From NCBI RefSeq assembly GCF_000829435.1, contig NZ_JXRP01000019.1, forward strand, positions 434,001-498,000: 64,000 nt of DNA, given 5' to 3'. The notes beneath the pieces are model-generated. The model did no database searches and was not told where the DNA came from. It saw only the letters and a program-made list of their open reading frames with translations. The translations under genes and the position numbers were made by a program. This DNA is from Jeotgalibacillus soli. GTDB taxonomy: Bacteria > Bacillota > Bacilli > Bacillales > Jeotgalibacillaceae. Numbering within the stretch: position 1 is the stretch's first letter; every line of letters begins with the position of its first letter. Below are positions 29,683 to 38,610 of this stretch, in pieces.

Positions 29683-29799
29683 ATGATGTTATTGAGATTT
29701 GCAGTTATTGGGATGTTTTCATTTACAGCAATCAGCATATTAGCTTTTCAAAGCATTGAAGCCATTCAAGCTTTTATAGATCTTGCAAAAAAGAAATAA
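29683..29799 (+). CDS. 38-residue single-helix membrane peptide
   Basis: ATG at 29683 is preceded by AAGGAGG with 9 bases spacing, a strong ribosome site. The product MMLLRFAVIGMFSFTAISIL continues AFQSIEAIQAFIDLAKKK: one membrane helix and an amphipathic, lysine-ended tail. A strong terminator follows 8 bases after the stop. The small size, the strong site and the location after the other small membrane gene suggest a real gene. No function can be given. Confidence 0.6.
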   Translation: MMLLRFAVIGMFSFTAISILAFQSIEAIQAFIDLAKKK

Positions 29800-29806
29800 T
29801 AACGAT

Positions 29807-29840
29807 GGAGTGAATGGGCAAATGTCCATTCACTCCTTTT
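29807..29840 (+). terminator. Terminator of the two small membrane genes
   Basis: Perfect 11-base stem GGAGTGAATGG / CCATTCACTCC with 8-base loop and TTTT on the plus strand. Confidence 0.9.
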
Positions 29841-29960
29841 AATGTATTCTCAAGCTTACACACCCCTCCTCATTGTTCTCTCCCGTTTTTTCTCTTTCTG
29901 CGACTTCTATACTAAAATTCTTTAAAATTCCGTTATATTTTTTAGATTACATGTGTCTAT

Positions 29961-30189
29961 AGTGGCGGGTACCAGATATAGCACATGCGTTTATACTTGT
30001 TTCCTTTACCGGTTTATTAATGATTGAATATGGTCATATTGATTATTTTTTAGCAGCAAACCTACTATGTAATCCGTCCCCGGTTCCGTGTTGGGCAGTA
30101 AACTAGCAAAAGAGTTTCTTTGTTTTTTCTTCAAATATTAATCGTTGTCATGATTTTTATAAGTGGTATTAAAATTATTTTTATGTAGT
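29961..30189 (+). pseudogene. C-terminal remnant of a TauE/SafE-family exporter
   Basis: Three reading pieces in different frames line up with the end of a TauE/SafE permease: AHAFILVSFTGLLMIEYGHI then DYFLAANLL, next VLGSKLAK, then LQILIVVMIFISGIKIIFM with a TAG stop at 30189. The GxxLGSKLAK element and the final helix are typical of the family. The N-terminal half is missing and at least two frameshifts separate the pieces. Confidence 0.65.
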
Positions 30190-30285
30190 TTTTGATAAGG
30201 TGAGCTTTTTATAAATGGACGATACATACCAAAACTGAACATGAATATAATCTTAGAATTAATAATTTGTGAGGTGAATAAATAT

Positions 30286-30522
30286 ATGCAAAACCAGCCT
30301 AAAACGTTCTCGAACATAAAATCCTACACACCTTTTCATAGCACCCTTGATCCTTGCCCTCCAATTGGCCAAAAATATTATCGCACCCCCCCTAACTTAT
30401 ATTTGGGAGTTCAGCCGTCTAATCTTCAGCAATTCACCCCATTGGAAGCACTAAAAAAAGGAACTTTATGGCCTGTATTTTATGATTTTTATGAAAACCC
30501 CTACAAAAAAAGAGGTGGATAA
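30286..30522 (+). CDS. cotJA: Spore coat-associated protein CotJA
   Basis: A 78-residue polar, proline-rich protein (TPFHSTLDPCPPIGQKYY, PPNLYLGVQPSNLQQF, LWPVFYDFYENPY) matching CotJA. GAGGTGA lies 8 bases before the ATG at 30286; an upstream in-frame ATG at 30241 lacks such a site. First gene of cotJABC, which in B. subtilis is transcribed by SigE in the mother cell. A CATACC sequence near 30225 could be a SigE -10, but no matching -35 was convincing. Confidence 0.9.
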   Translation: MQNQPKTFSNIKSYTPFHSTLDPCPPIGQKYYRTPPNLYLGVQPSNLQQFTPLEALKKGTLWPVFYDFYENPYKKRGG

Positions 30523-30526
30523 CACA

Positions 30527-30790
30527 ATGATTAAGGCATTACCAAATGAGTACTATCAACAATTGGAGGAGATTCAGGCAGTTGACTTTGTATTAATGGA
30601 GTTAACCTTATATTTGGATACACATCCCGCTGATTCTCATGCTATTCAGCAATATAATCATTTTGCTCACAATAGTCTACTGCTCAAGCAAAAATTCGAG
30701 GCTAAATTCGGACCACTGCAACAAAGAAGCATAAATCAGAAAAATGATTTTTGGATGTGGAAAAGCGGGCCATGGCCATGGCAAATTTAA
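30527..30790 (+). CDS. cotJB: Spore coat protein CotJB
   Basis: 87 residues with the family core YYQQLEEIQAVDFVLMELTL then YLDTHPADSHAIQQYN and the tryptophan-rich end WMWKSGPWPW. AGAGGTGG is 8 bases before the ATG at 30527, four bases after the cotJA stop. Needed with CotJA and CotJC in the inner coat layers. Confidence 0.94.
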   Translation: MIKALPNEYYQQLEEIQAVDFVLMELTLYLDTHPADSHAIQQYNHFAHNSLLLKQKFEAKFGPLQQRSINQKNDFWMWKSGPWPWQI

Positions 30791-30812
30791 AAAATAATGA
30801 GGTGAAAGCTAA

Positions 30813-31382
30813 ATGTGGTCATACGAAAAAAAATTGCAATATCCTGTAAAAGTAAGTACCTGTAATCCTACACTGGCAAGATACTTAATGGAGCAATATG
30901 GAGGAGCAGATGGAGAATTGGCGGCAGCTCTTCGCTATCTGAACCAGCGCTACACAATCCCTGATAAAGTAATCGGTTTGTTAACAGACATCGGAACGGA
31001 AGAATTTGCTCACCTTGAAATGATTGCAACAATGATTTATAAATTAACAAAAGACGCAACACCACAGCAATTGCGAGATGCTGGACTTGGAGACCATTAT
31101 GTAAGTCATGATAGCGCATTATTTTATAATAATGCATCTGGTGTTCCATTTACTGCTGCATATATTCAGGCAAAGGGCGATCCAATTGCCGATCTATATG
31201 AAGATATCGCAGCAGAAGAAAAAGCACGTGCAACCTATCAATGGATTATTGATATTTCAGATGATCCAGATTTAAATGATTCTTTGCGTTTCTTAAGAGA
31301 AAGAGAAATTGTGCATTCACAACGTTTTAGAGAAGCTGTGGAAATGCTCAAAGAAGATCGCGATCAAAAGAAGGTTTTTTAA
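30813..31382 (+). CDS. cotJC: Spore coat protein CotJC, manganese-catalase family
   Basis: 189 residues of the Mn-catalase/ferritin-like fold. Candidate metal ligands lie in ELAAALRYLNQRY (E35), GTEEFAHLEMI (E and H near 68-72) and the later EEKARATYQWI and REREIVHSQRF. Likely protects the developing spore from peroxide, by family. Last gene of cotJABC, followed by a terminator. Confidence 0.95.
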   Translation: MWSYEKKLQYPVKVSTCNPTLARYLMEQYGGADGELAAALRYLNQRYTIPDKVIGLLTDIGTEEFAHLEMIATMIYKLTKDATPQQLRDAGLGDHYVSHDSALFYNNASGVPFTAAYIQAKGDPIADLYEDIAAEEKARATYQWIIDISDDPDLNDSLRFLREREIVHSQRFREAVEMLKEDRDQKKVF

Positions 31383-31418
31383 GTTAGTTCTTACTATTTA
31401 TTCTCCATATAAATAAAA

Positions 31419-31468
31419 AAATAAGCCCTTGTACATGTGTAAATCATTGCACAGGAGCTTATTTTATT
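31419..31468 (+). terminator. Terminator of cotJABC
   Basis: AATAAGC...GCTTATT hairpin with an inner CTTGT / ACAGG pairing, followed by TTATTTC on the plus strand, about 40 bases after cotJC. It could also act weakly on the minus strand. Confidence 0.75.
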
Positions 31469-31618
31469 TCTAGATTGCTGGTACGTACAGTCTTAGCATT
31501 ACCAAACTATTCTCTTTTATTGAATAAATCATTAAAACACTTCTGTCATAGCGTGAGAGGTAAATGGTTCATGATCACTTCTGACGAGCATGTAATCAGT
31601 AGTGATGTGGATGAAAAA

Positions 31619-32773
31619 CTATTTATTCTCTTTATTATACTCTCTAGATAAACGCTGAATAATTTTTGCAAGCATATGGGTTCTCTCTGTTAACGTATCA
31701 AGCTCCAAATATTCATTTTCGCTATGAGGATCCCCGCCAACTGGTCCAAGTCCATCGATCGTTGCTACTCCTGCAGCCGAGGTATAAGAAGCATCAGAGC
31801 CTCCTCCAGTGAAGGTATCTTTCACTTCCACTCCAACCTCTTTTCCAACTTTCTTTATGATGGCTAGAAGTTCTTTTGTTTGTTCATTCTTTTCCATCGG
31901 AAGCCTGGTAATCTCACCGCTTACTTCAACCTTTGTTCCAGGTACATCCGTGTGAGAGCAAATCTCTTCAATTTCTTTTCTTACCTGGTCCGCTTGTTTT
32001 GCTTTAGATATCCGAATATCCACCTCTGCAACTGCATGCGGTGAAATCGTATTAACGGACGAGCCTCCTTCAATGATCCCAACATTGACTGTGATCCCGC
32101 TCTCATGATCATTCAACTCATGCAATTGAATAATTTTGTGGGCAAGCTCTTCAATGGCACTTCTTCCTTTTTCAGGTTCAATTCCAGAATGGGCTGCAAT
32201 TCCTTCTACTGTCAGCGTAAAACGTCCTCCTCCTTTTCGAGCGGACACGAGCGATCCATCCTTGCGCGCTGGCTCCATTATAAGAGCATATTCCTTCCCC
32301 TTGGCGTGTTTCTCAATTAGAGACCGCGATGTAATGGAACCGATCTCTTCATCTCCATTCAAGATGATTTGAACGTTTTGATAGGATTTATCATTTTTTT
32401 CTTTTAAAGCTTTGATGGCATAAAGCAGTTCAACCTGACTCCCCTTCATATCCACAACACCAGGGCCGTAAGCTCGATTTCCATCAATATGAAAAGGTCT
32501 TTCATCTGCTGTGCCTTTAGGAAAGACAGTATCCATATGAGCAACGAGAATAATCTTCGGATTAACGGCCTCTTTATGTTGGATAATTAAGTGATTTCCA
32601 TATTCTTCTTGCTTGTCAACTACAATTTCAAAACCCAATTCTTTATATTTCTCACTTAAGATTGTACCGATTCGGTCAACCCCTTTTTTAATATAAGTAC
32701 CACTATCAATATTCACGATCTTTTCCAATAGGCTAATCATTTCTTCATTCTTCTGTTTTATATAACGTTCCAT
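31619..32773 (-). CDS. M20 family metallopeptidase (carboxypeptidase G2-like)
   Basis: A zinc-dependent exopeptidase of 384 residues, probably releasing C-terminal amino acids from peptides or N-acyl amino acids. Metal and catalytic residues are H79 and D81 (AHMDT), D108 (GVVDMKG) and the E142-E143 pair (NGDEEIGS); a second histidine is in GPVGGDPHSENEYL. The dimerisation insert (AHSGIEPEKGRSAIEEL) fits CPG2. Its ribosome site lies in the last codons of dppF, two bases from that stop, so it is the last gene of the dpp operon and likely processes imported peptides. Exact substrate unknown. Confidence 0.88.
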   Translation of the reverse strand: MERYIKQKNEEMISLLEKIVNIDSGTYIKKGVDRIGTILSEKYKELGFEIVVDKQEEYGNHLIIQHKEAVNPKIILVAHMDTVFPKGTADERPFHIDGNRAYGPGVVDMKGSQVELLYAIKALKEKNDKSYQNVQIILNGDEEIGSITSRSLIEKHAKGKEYALIMEPARKDGSLVSARKGGGRFTLTVEGIAAHSGIEPEKGRSAIEELAHKIIQLHELNDHESGITVNVGIIEGGSSVNTISPHAVAEVDIRISKAKQADQVRKEIEEICSHTDVPGTKVEVSGEITRLPMEKNEQTKELLAIIKKVGKEVGVEVKDTFTGGGSDASYTSAAGVATIDGLGPVGGDPHSENEYLELDTLTERTHMLAKIIQRLSREYNKENK

Positions 32774-32775
32774 TT

Positions 32776-33822
32776 TTATCTCCTTTCTGCCAAAACTGGC
32801 TTTTCAGCAATAATACCTTTTCCATTATTTAATGGATAATGACAAGCAACAAAATGCCCCTCTTCTTTTTCCTCAAATATGGGTGTTTCTTTTTTACATG
32901 TTTCATCTGCATACGCACAGCGCGTATGGAAACGGCATCCTGACGGAGGGTTTGTTGGACTTGGGATATCCCCTTTTACGATTATTTTCCCATCAGGATT
33001 TCTAAGCGTAGGATCAGGAATTGGAATGGCCGCGACTAGCCCTTCCGTGTAGGGATGCATTGGCTTTTGAAACAATTTTTCCTTCGTGGTGAGTTCAACA
33101 ATCTTGCCTAAATACATGACTGCGATTCGATCACTAATATACTTAACCGCAGGTAAACCATGGGCAATAAAGATAAAGGTAAGATCAAATTCTTTCTGAA
33201 GCTTCGCCATCAGGTTCAAAATTTGAGATTGAATGGAAACATCCAGTGCTGAAACAGGCTCATCACATATAATTAATTTAGGTTTTAATGCAATAGCTCT
33301 TGCAATACCAATTCGCTGGCGTTGTCCACCGCTGAATTCATGCGGGTATCTTTTAGAATAGGAGCGATCGAGCCCAACTGCATCCATTAAATCAAAGACT
33401 TGCTCCTTTAGTTGTTTTCCTTTTGCCGCTCCATGCGTTACAAGCGGTTCGGCAATGATATCAAATACTCTCATTCGGGGGTTTAATGAAGAAAAAGGAT
33501 CTTGAAAGATCATTTGAATATTCTCTCTCTTTTTTCTTAATTCTTCTCCTTTTATCTTTGTCAAATCTGTCCCTTCAAAAAGTATTTCTCCCTCTGTCGC
33601 ATCAAGCAGCCTCATAATGAGATTTCCAGTCGTTGATTTCCCACATCCCGACTCACCGACTATGCCAAGTGTCTCTCCGTGTTTTACGTGTAAATCAATT
33701 CCATCCACTGCTTTTAATAGAACTTTTTTTCGAGAAAACCATCCTTCAGAAAGATCAAAATGCTTTTTGAGATTTCTCACTTCCAACAAATAAGGTGTTT
33801 CTTTATGATTTAACGAGGTCAT
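32776..33822 (-). CDS. dppF: Dipeptide/oligopeptide ABC transporter ATP-binding protein, DppF/OppF type
   Basis: 348 residues. Walker A GESGCGKST near residue 55, signature SGGQRQRIGIARAIALKP, Walker B LIICDEPVSALD, and the C-terminal oligopeptide-transporter domain with cysteines (GCRFHTRCAYADETC) that can hold an iron-sulfur or zinc site. AGGAGGTG precedes the ATG, which overlaps the dppD gene by 20 bases. Confidence 0.93.
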   Translation of the reverse strand: MTSLNHKETPYLLEVRNLKKHFDLSEGWFSRKKVLLKAVDGIDLHVKHGETLGIVGESGCGKSTTGNLIMRLLDATEGEILFEGTDLTKIKGEELRKKRENIQMIFQDPFSSLNPRMRVFDIIAEPLVTHGAAKGKQLKEQVFDLMDAVGLDRSYSKRYPHEFSGGQRQRIGIARAIALKPKLIICDEPVSALDVSIQSQILNLMAKLQKEFDLTFIFIAHGLPAVKYISDRIAVMYLGKIVELTTKEKLFQKPMHPYTEGLVAAIPIPDPTLRNPDGKIIVKGDIPSPTNPPSGCRFHTRCAYADETCKKETPIFEEKEEGHFVACHYPLNNGKGIIAEKPVLAERR

Positions 33823-34801
33823 GAAGATTCACCTCCTTTTCTTCATGCAGCCAGCATCTGACTTTGTGGTTGTCGTTCAGCTCCATTAACTCCGGCTGCT
33901 CTGATACACATTTGTCCATCGCAAACTGACATCTAGGATGAAACCTGCATCCTTTAGGCATTGAAAGCGGGTTTGGAACCGTCCCTTCAATAGAGACTAA
34001 TTCTTCATCCAGCATATGTACTTTTGGCGTGCTATCCATTAATCCCTTCGTATAAGGATGCTTTGGCTCTCTGAATAGGGTGTATACATCCGTATGTTCA
34101 ACTATTTGTCCAGCATACATCACCATAACCGTATCAACCATCTCTGCCACAACACCAAGATCATGTGTTATAAGAAGAATAGAGGTTTCTAACTCTTCAT
34201 TTAAATCTTTCATCAGTTCTAAAATTTGCGCTTGTATCGTGACATCCAATGCCGTCGTCGGTTCGTCTGCGATCAGCAATTTTGGATTACATGACAAAGC
34301 CATCGCAATCATAACACGCTGTCTCATACCTCCGCTAAGAGAATGGGGGTAGGAAGAAAAAATTTTATCTGGACGCGGTATACCAACCTTCTCTAACATT
34401 TCAATACTTTTTTGTTTGGCAACTTTACTTGTTACCTTTTGATGAAGTTTAATCGATTCAGAAATCTGGTTTCCTACAGTAAATAATGGGTTAAGGGAAG
34501 TTAAAGGCTCCTGAAAAATCATGGCAATCTCATTCCCTCGAAGCTTTCTCATCTCTTTTTTCGACAATTTCGTAAGATCTTTGCCTTCAAATGCTAGTTT
34601 CCCATCTTCAATTCTCCCAGGTGATCCAACCAGTCCCATAATCGAAAGAGAAGTAACACTTTTTCCGGAACCTGACTCCCCAACAATGGCGATCTTTTCC
34701 CCTTTTTTAATATCAAATGATACACCGTCAACGGAAGGAACAACACCGCTTCCTGTATGAAAATGCGTTTTTAAATCCATCACTTCAAGTAATTTTGTCA
34801 T
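33803..34801 (-). CDS. dppD: Dipeptide/oligopeptide ABC transporter ATP-binding protein, DppD/OppD type
   Basis: 332 residues. Walker A GESGSGKS, signature LSGGMRQRVMIAMALS, Walker B LLIADEPTTALD, and a C-terminal cysteine-containing GCRFHPRCQFAMDKC segment. The frame could reach 34852, but GGAGG lies 6 bases before the ATG at 34801 (MTKLLEVMDLKTHF). It pairs with dppF to energise uptake. Confidence 0.93.
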   Translation of the reverse strand: MTKLLEVMDLKTHFHTGSGVVPSVDGVSFDIKKGEKIAIVGESGSGKSVTSLSIMGLVGSPGRIEDGKLAFEGKDLTKLSKKEMRKLRGNEIAMIFQEPLTSLNPLFTVGNQISESIKLHQKVTSKVAKQKSIEMLEKVGIPRPDKIFSSYPHSLSGGMRQRVMIAMALSCNPKLLIADEPTTALDVTIQAQILELMKDLNEELETSILLITHDLGVVAEMVDTVMVMYAGQIVEHTDVYTLFREPKHPYTKGLMDSTPKVHMLDEELVSIEGTVPNPLSMPKGCRFHPRCQFAMDKCVSEQPELMELNDNHKVRCWLHEEKEVNLHDLVKS

Positions 34802-34848
34802 TTCAAACCTCCGTTCCTTCATTCTCCTCCACTGATTTAGATAAAAAA

Positions 34849-35769
34849 TCACGATCTCCCCTGCGAATGAGGATCAAGGACATCACGCAGCCAGTCACCC
34901 AGAAAAATAATCCCAAGAACCGTAATCGTAATCGTTACTCCAGGAAATGTTGCGAGCCACCAGCTTGTAGCTAAGTAATCCCTTCCATCACTTAAAATAC
35001 CACCCCATGAGACTGTCGGAGGCTGTATACCCAACCCAAGAAAGCTTAATGAAGCCTCTAGTATAATGGTTGTAGCAACACTTAATGTCGAGATCACAAT
35101 AAAAGAAGAAATTACATTAGGCAGCAAGTGCCTCAAGATAATTTTATTGTTTTTCACCCCTATTGATCTTGCTGCTTTAACAAACTCTCTTTCTTTAATA
35201 GAAAGTACCTCTCCCCGCACAAGTCGAGCATAACTCACCCAGTTGGTTACACCAAGCACAACAATTAGGGTTATAACACTTGGACCAAAAATAGTTAGAA
35301 TAACAAGTGCAAATAAAATATTTGGTATAGCTAAAAATGAATCTACCAGTCTCATCAGTATATTATCAATAATTCCTCCGTAAAATCCGGAGATCAATCC
35401 GATAAACACTCCGATGATTCCTGCTAGAATAACTGAAGTAACACCAACCATTAACGACACCTGTGAACCGTAGATAATCCTGCTTAAAATATCTCTTCCC
35501 AAGTTATCCGTCCCCAAAAGGTGAGCAGCTGTACCACCGTCCATCCAAAAAGGAGGAAGCAGCATATTAGCCGGATTAATTGCTGCCGGATCATGCGGTG
35601 CTATCCACTTTGCCGTTAATGAAACCAATACGATTAAAAAAACAATTAAAAAACCGACTGTTCCCGTTTTACTTTTTAACAGTAAGCGAGCCCATTTAAG
35701 AAAAGGTTTTGCCTCTTTGTTTATTATTTCTCCATTTTCCGCAGCCACATTTACTTGCGCACTAGACAT
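34849..35769 (-). CDS. dppC: Dipeptide/oligopeptide ABC transporter permease, DppC type
   Basis: 306 residues with an N-terminal OppC_N segment, about six membrane helices and the EAA loop (YARLVRGEVLSIKEREFVKAARSIG, recognisable around residue 180) that docks the ATPases. AGGAGG is 7 bases before the ATG. It lies 18 bases after dppB. Confidence 0.93.
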   Translation of the reverse strand: MSSAQVNVAAENGEIINKEAKPFLKWARLLLKSKTGTVGFLIVFLIVLVSLTAKWIAPHDPAAINPANMLLPPFWMDGGTAAHLLGTDNLGRDILSRIIYGSQVSLMVGVTSVILAGIIGVFIGLISGFYGGIIDNILMRLVDSFLAIPNILFALVILTIFGPSVITLIVVLGVTNWVSYARLVRGEVLSIKEREFVKAARSIGVKNNKIILRHLLPNVISSFIVISTLSVATTIILEASLSFLGLGIQPPTVSWGGILSDGRDYLATSWWLATFPGVTITITVLGIIFLGDWLRDVLDPHSQGRS

Positions 35770-35787
35770 CTCATGACCTCCTTCTCA

Positions 35788-36705
35788 TTAGTTGTATTTA
35801 ATTCGTGGATCCAGTAGCCGATACAGTAAATCCGCGAATAAATTCATCAAAATGACGAGAATCGCGATGACAAACACACAAGCTTGAACGACTGCCATGT
35901 CTCGAGTATTTACAGCTTGAATCAGAAGCTGTCCAAGCCCAGGCCACGAAAACACAGTCTCTGTAATCAACGCTCCACCGACTACTGTAGAAGTCTGCAA
36001 TGCCGTGATCGTCACAACCGGAATTAATGAATTTCGAAAGGCATGCTTATATACAACAAAAAAATCATGGATCCCCTTACTTTTTGCGGTTCGCACGTAA
36101 TCTTGGTTTAAAATATCAATCATGCTCGATCGGATAAGCCGTGTCATTTCTGCAGCGATTCCGGTCCCAAGAGTAATGGCGGGCAAAACTAAATGCAGCA
36201 TTGTCCCTCGACCGGATACCGGAAACCATCCCAAAGTGACGGAAAATAACAGAATCAGCATGATCCCCAGCCAAAAATTCGGCATTGCTTTTCCGATAAC
36301 GGCACCGCCTGTTGCCAGCAAGTCAAGACTTGAATTGCGTTTAGTTGCAGACCAAATACCTAAAGGAATCGAAATGACAATTGCCACAAGCATGGCCGCT
36401 ACTGCAAGCTCAATCGTTGCAGGGAGCCTATCAAGCACTATAGGCAAGGCACTTTGATTAAATCGGAAGGATTCTCCAAAATCACCTTGCAATAAGTTCA
36501 CAACATAGGAGCCATATTGAACAAGAAACGGACGGTCAAGACCAAGCGCTTCTCTTAAATTTTCAACATCCTCGAAGCTTGCATCCTCTGGAAGCATTAA
36601 GGCAACTGGATCTCCTGCAACAAAAACAAGTGAAAAGATAATAAACGAGATAATTAACAGGACAGGGATCGTTTGCAGCACTCTGCGAATGAAGTATTTG
36701 ACCAT
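35788..36705 (-). CDS. dppB: Dipeptide/oligopeptide ABC transporter permease, DppB type
   Basis: 305 residues with six membrane helices. The start MVKYFIRRVLQTIPVLLIIS is characteristic of DppB/OppB/NikB permeases; the EAA loop is near RLIRSSMIDILNQDYVRTAK. AAGGAG is 7 bases before the ATG. An intercistronic hairpin separates it from dppA. Confidence 0.93.
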   Translation of the reverse strand: MVKYFIRRVLQTIPVLLIISFIIFSLVFVAGDPVALMLPEDASFEDVENLREALGLDRPFLVQYGSYVVNLLQGDFGESFRFNQSALPIVLDRLPATIELAVAAMLVAIVISIPLGIWSATKRNSSLDLLATGGAVIGKAMPNFWLGIMLILLFSVTLGWFPVSGRGTMLHLVLPAITLGTGIAAEMTRLIRSSMIDILNQDYVRTAKSKGIHDFFVVYKHAFRNSLIPVVTITALQTSTVVGGALITETVFSWPGLGQLLIQAVNTRDMAVVQACVFVIAILVILMNLFADLLYRLLDPRIKYN

Positions 36706-36724
36706 AGTTCCACTCCTTATAACA

Positions 36725-36755
36725 ATGACTAGGAAGAAAAATCCTCCCTAGTCAT
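36725..36755 (-). other. Intercistronic hairpin between dppA and dppB
   Basis: Perfect 9-base arms ATGACTAGG / CCTAGTCAT around a 13-base loop whose ends can pair further. No T-run follows on the minus strand (TGTTATAAGG), so it is not a full terminator. Such hairpins after binding-protein genes often protect the upstream mRNA or cause partial termination, giving more binding protein than permease. Confidence 0.7.
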
Positions 36756-36768
36756 CACTAAACGCTAT

Positions 36769-38331
36769 TTATTTTTTTGTAATAGAAGGTGCATATAACA
36801 TTTCATCCATTGTTGGAACGAAATTAATACGATCACTAACACCATGGTTAATGGTTTCTTGATGCAACATGATGAATGGAAGATCTTCCGCTGCTATTTC
36901 TTGGATTTCTTGAATTTGCTGCTCTCTCTCCGCACTATCCATATTTTGTGCAGAAGCTGCTAATAACTCTTCAATTCGATCATTCTTATAATCTGTTTCT
37001 CCTGCAAAACGCTCAGCACGATACCAATCGACAGAATAAGCACCATCAAACATAGAGTTACCTAATCCTAATAGATAAGCATCTTTATTTTCTTTTGCAG
37101 CTCTCATTTCTACGAAGTTACTCCACTCCATAAATTCGATATTCACTGTAATGCCGATTTGTGATAACATGCCTGCTATCATTTCAGTTACCTCGACATC
37201 TTGAAGATATCTTCCTCTTGGTGAATGGAGCGTCATTTCAAATCCGTCTTCATACCCTGCTTCTGCCATTAATTCTTTTGCTTTTTCAAGGTCGTATACA
37301 TAGGAATCATACAGTTCTTCGTTCGCACCAAAGTTACCAGGAGCGACCATGGTTTGTGTCGGGATTCCTGCACCTTGTAAAACATTTTCTGTTATAGCTG
37401 CGTTATCGATCGCTAAGTTCATTGCTTGTCTAACACGTACATCAGAAGTAGGATATCCTTCTGTTGAACGAAGAACGAGAAGGATATTACGGTTTGATGT
37501 TTCACGAACCATGGAGGTTGAATCCCCAGAATCAACGCGCTCCCAATCTGCTGGCGGAACATTCACCGCAATATCAACTCCGCCAGTCAAAAGTTCAGAT
37601 ACGCGTGTAGAATTTTCAGGAATGATACGAAACACAACTTCATCCCATTCTTCTACCTTTCCTAGATAATAGTCTTCAAATGGAGTAAACACGATACGAT
37701 CATCCGTTACCCACTCTTCAAACTGGTAAGGACCTGTTCCGATGGGATTTGAAAGGAAATAATCCCAGCCATTCTCCTCAATATAATTTTTAGGAAGCAT
37801 TCCTGAACCAAGGCGAGAAAGTCTTGGAAGTAAAGAAGGCTCTGGAGAATGCGTAATAATTCGCACTGTATGTTCATCTACAACTTGTACTTCTTTAATC
37901 TGGTTATAGTTCGGGTATTCACGGAGCGTGTCATCTTTCGCTACTCTCTCAAGCGTGAATTTTACATCCTCAGCAGTAAAGTCATCACCATTGTGAAATT
38001 TAACCCCTTCTACGAGTTTTACTTCTAAGGTAAGATCATCAATTTGCTCATAGCTCTCAGCTAGCTCAGGTTGAATTTCCTGATTTGAATCTTTCTTAAA
38101 TAGATAGTTGAACATGTTGTCGTGAACTGCTTCCGTTGACGTATTGTTGTGGTTATGAATGTCAAAACCAACAATATCTGTCCCCAAAGCAATTGTAAGC
38201 GTGCCCCCGGAAGCTTCTGTCTCCTCAGAACTATCCGTCGTAGTACCCGTGTCACTGTCACTGCTGCAAGCAGCAAGCAGCAAAGCAAATAGTACGACGA
38301 TTGACCCTAAAAACTTGTTCGCCTTCTTCAA
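36769..38331 (-). CDS. dppA: Peptide-binding lipoprotein of the ABC transporter, DppA/OppA type
   Basis: A 520-residue family 5 solute-binding protein. The lipobox LLLAAC (cysteine at about 22) follows a basic, hydrophobic signal, so it is lipid-anchored outside the membrane. The conserved ...VKFHNGDDFTAEDVKFTLER... motif of the family is near residue 110. The start is a TTG at 38331 with AAGGGGAG 5 bases upstream. It opens the dppABCDF-M20 operon. Whether the ligand is a di- or oligopeptide cannot be read from the sequence. Confidence 0.93.
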   Translation of the reverse strand: MKKANKFLGSIVVLFALLLAACSSDSDTGTTTDSSEETEASGGTLTIALGTDIVGFDIHNHNNTSTEAVHDNMFNYLFKKDSNQEIQPELAESYEQIDDLTLEVKLVEGVKFHNGDDFTAEDVKFTLERVAKDDTLREYPNYNQIKEVQVVDEHTVRIITHSPEPSLLPRLSRLGSGMLPKNYIEENGWDYFLSNPIGTGPYQFEEWVTDDRIVFTPFEDYYLGKVEEWDEVVFRIIPENSTRVSELLTGGVDIAVNVPPADWERVDSGDSTSMVRETSNRNILLVLRSTEGYPTSDVRVRQAMNLAIDNAAITENVLQGAGIPTQTMVAPGNFGANEELYDSYVYDLEKAKELMAEAGYEDGFEMTLHSPRGRYLQDVEVTEMIAGMLSQIGITVNIEFMEWSNFVEMRAAKENKDAYLLGLGNSMFDGAYSVDWYRAERFAGETDYKNDRIEELLAASAQNMDSAEREQQIQEIQEIAAEDLPFIMLHQETINHGVSDRINFVPTMDEMLYAPSITKK

Positions 38332-38561
38332 GTAAACTCCCCTTTTCTTTATGTATTTTTCTATAAAAAGCCAAAACGGCTATTTATATTATAAATATAC
38401 AATATTCTTATTAATTTGAATACTTAGTAATTATTACACTCACTGACATTACATTTCAATATATTTTATAAATATTTGAAAAAAAATTTTAAATCACGTT
38501 TTATGCTTCAATCAACATCGTGCAAAAATCAATCATTATCGTTAACATAATCAAAAAAATA

Positions 38562-38603
38562 AAAAAAGACAGATTCTCTATTTGAAAGAGAATTTGCCTT
38601 ACT
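38562..38603 (-). terminator. Terminator of the DmpA-type peptidase gene
   Basis: Stem AAGGCA-A-ATTCTC / GAGAAT-C-TGTCTT (one G-T pair and one mismatch) with TTTTTTT on the minus strand. Confidence 0.8.
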
Positions 38604-38610
38604 ATCTATG

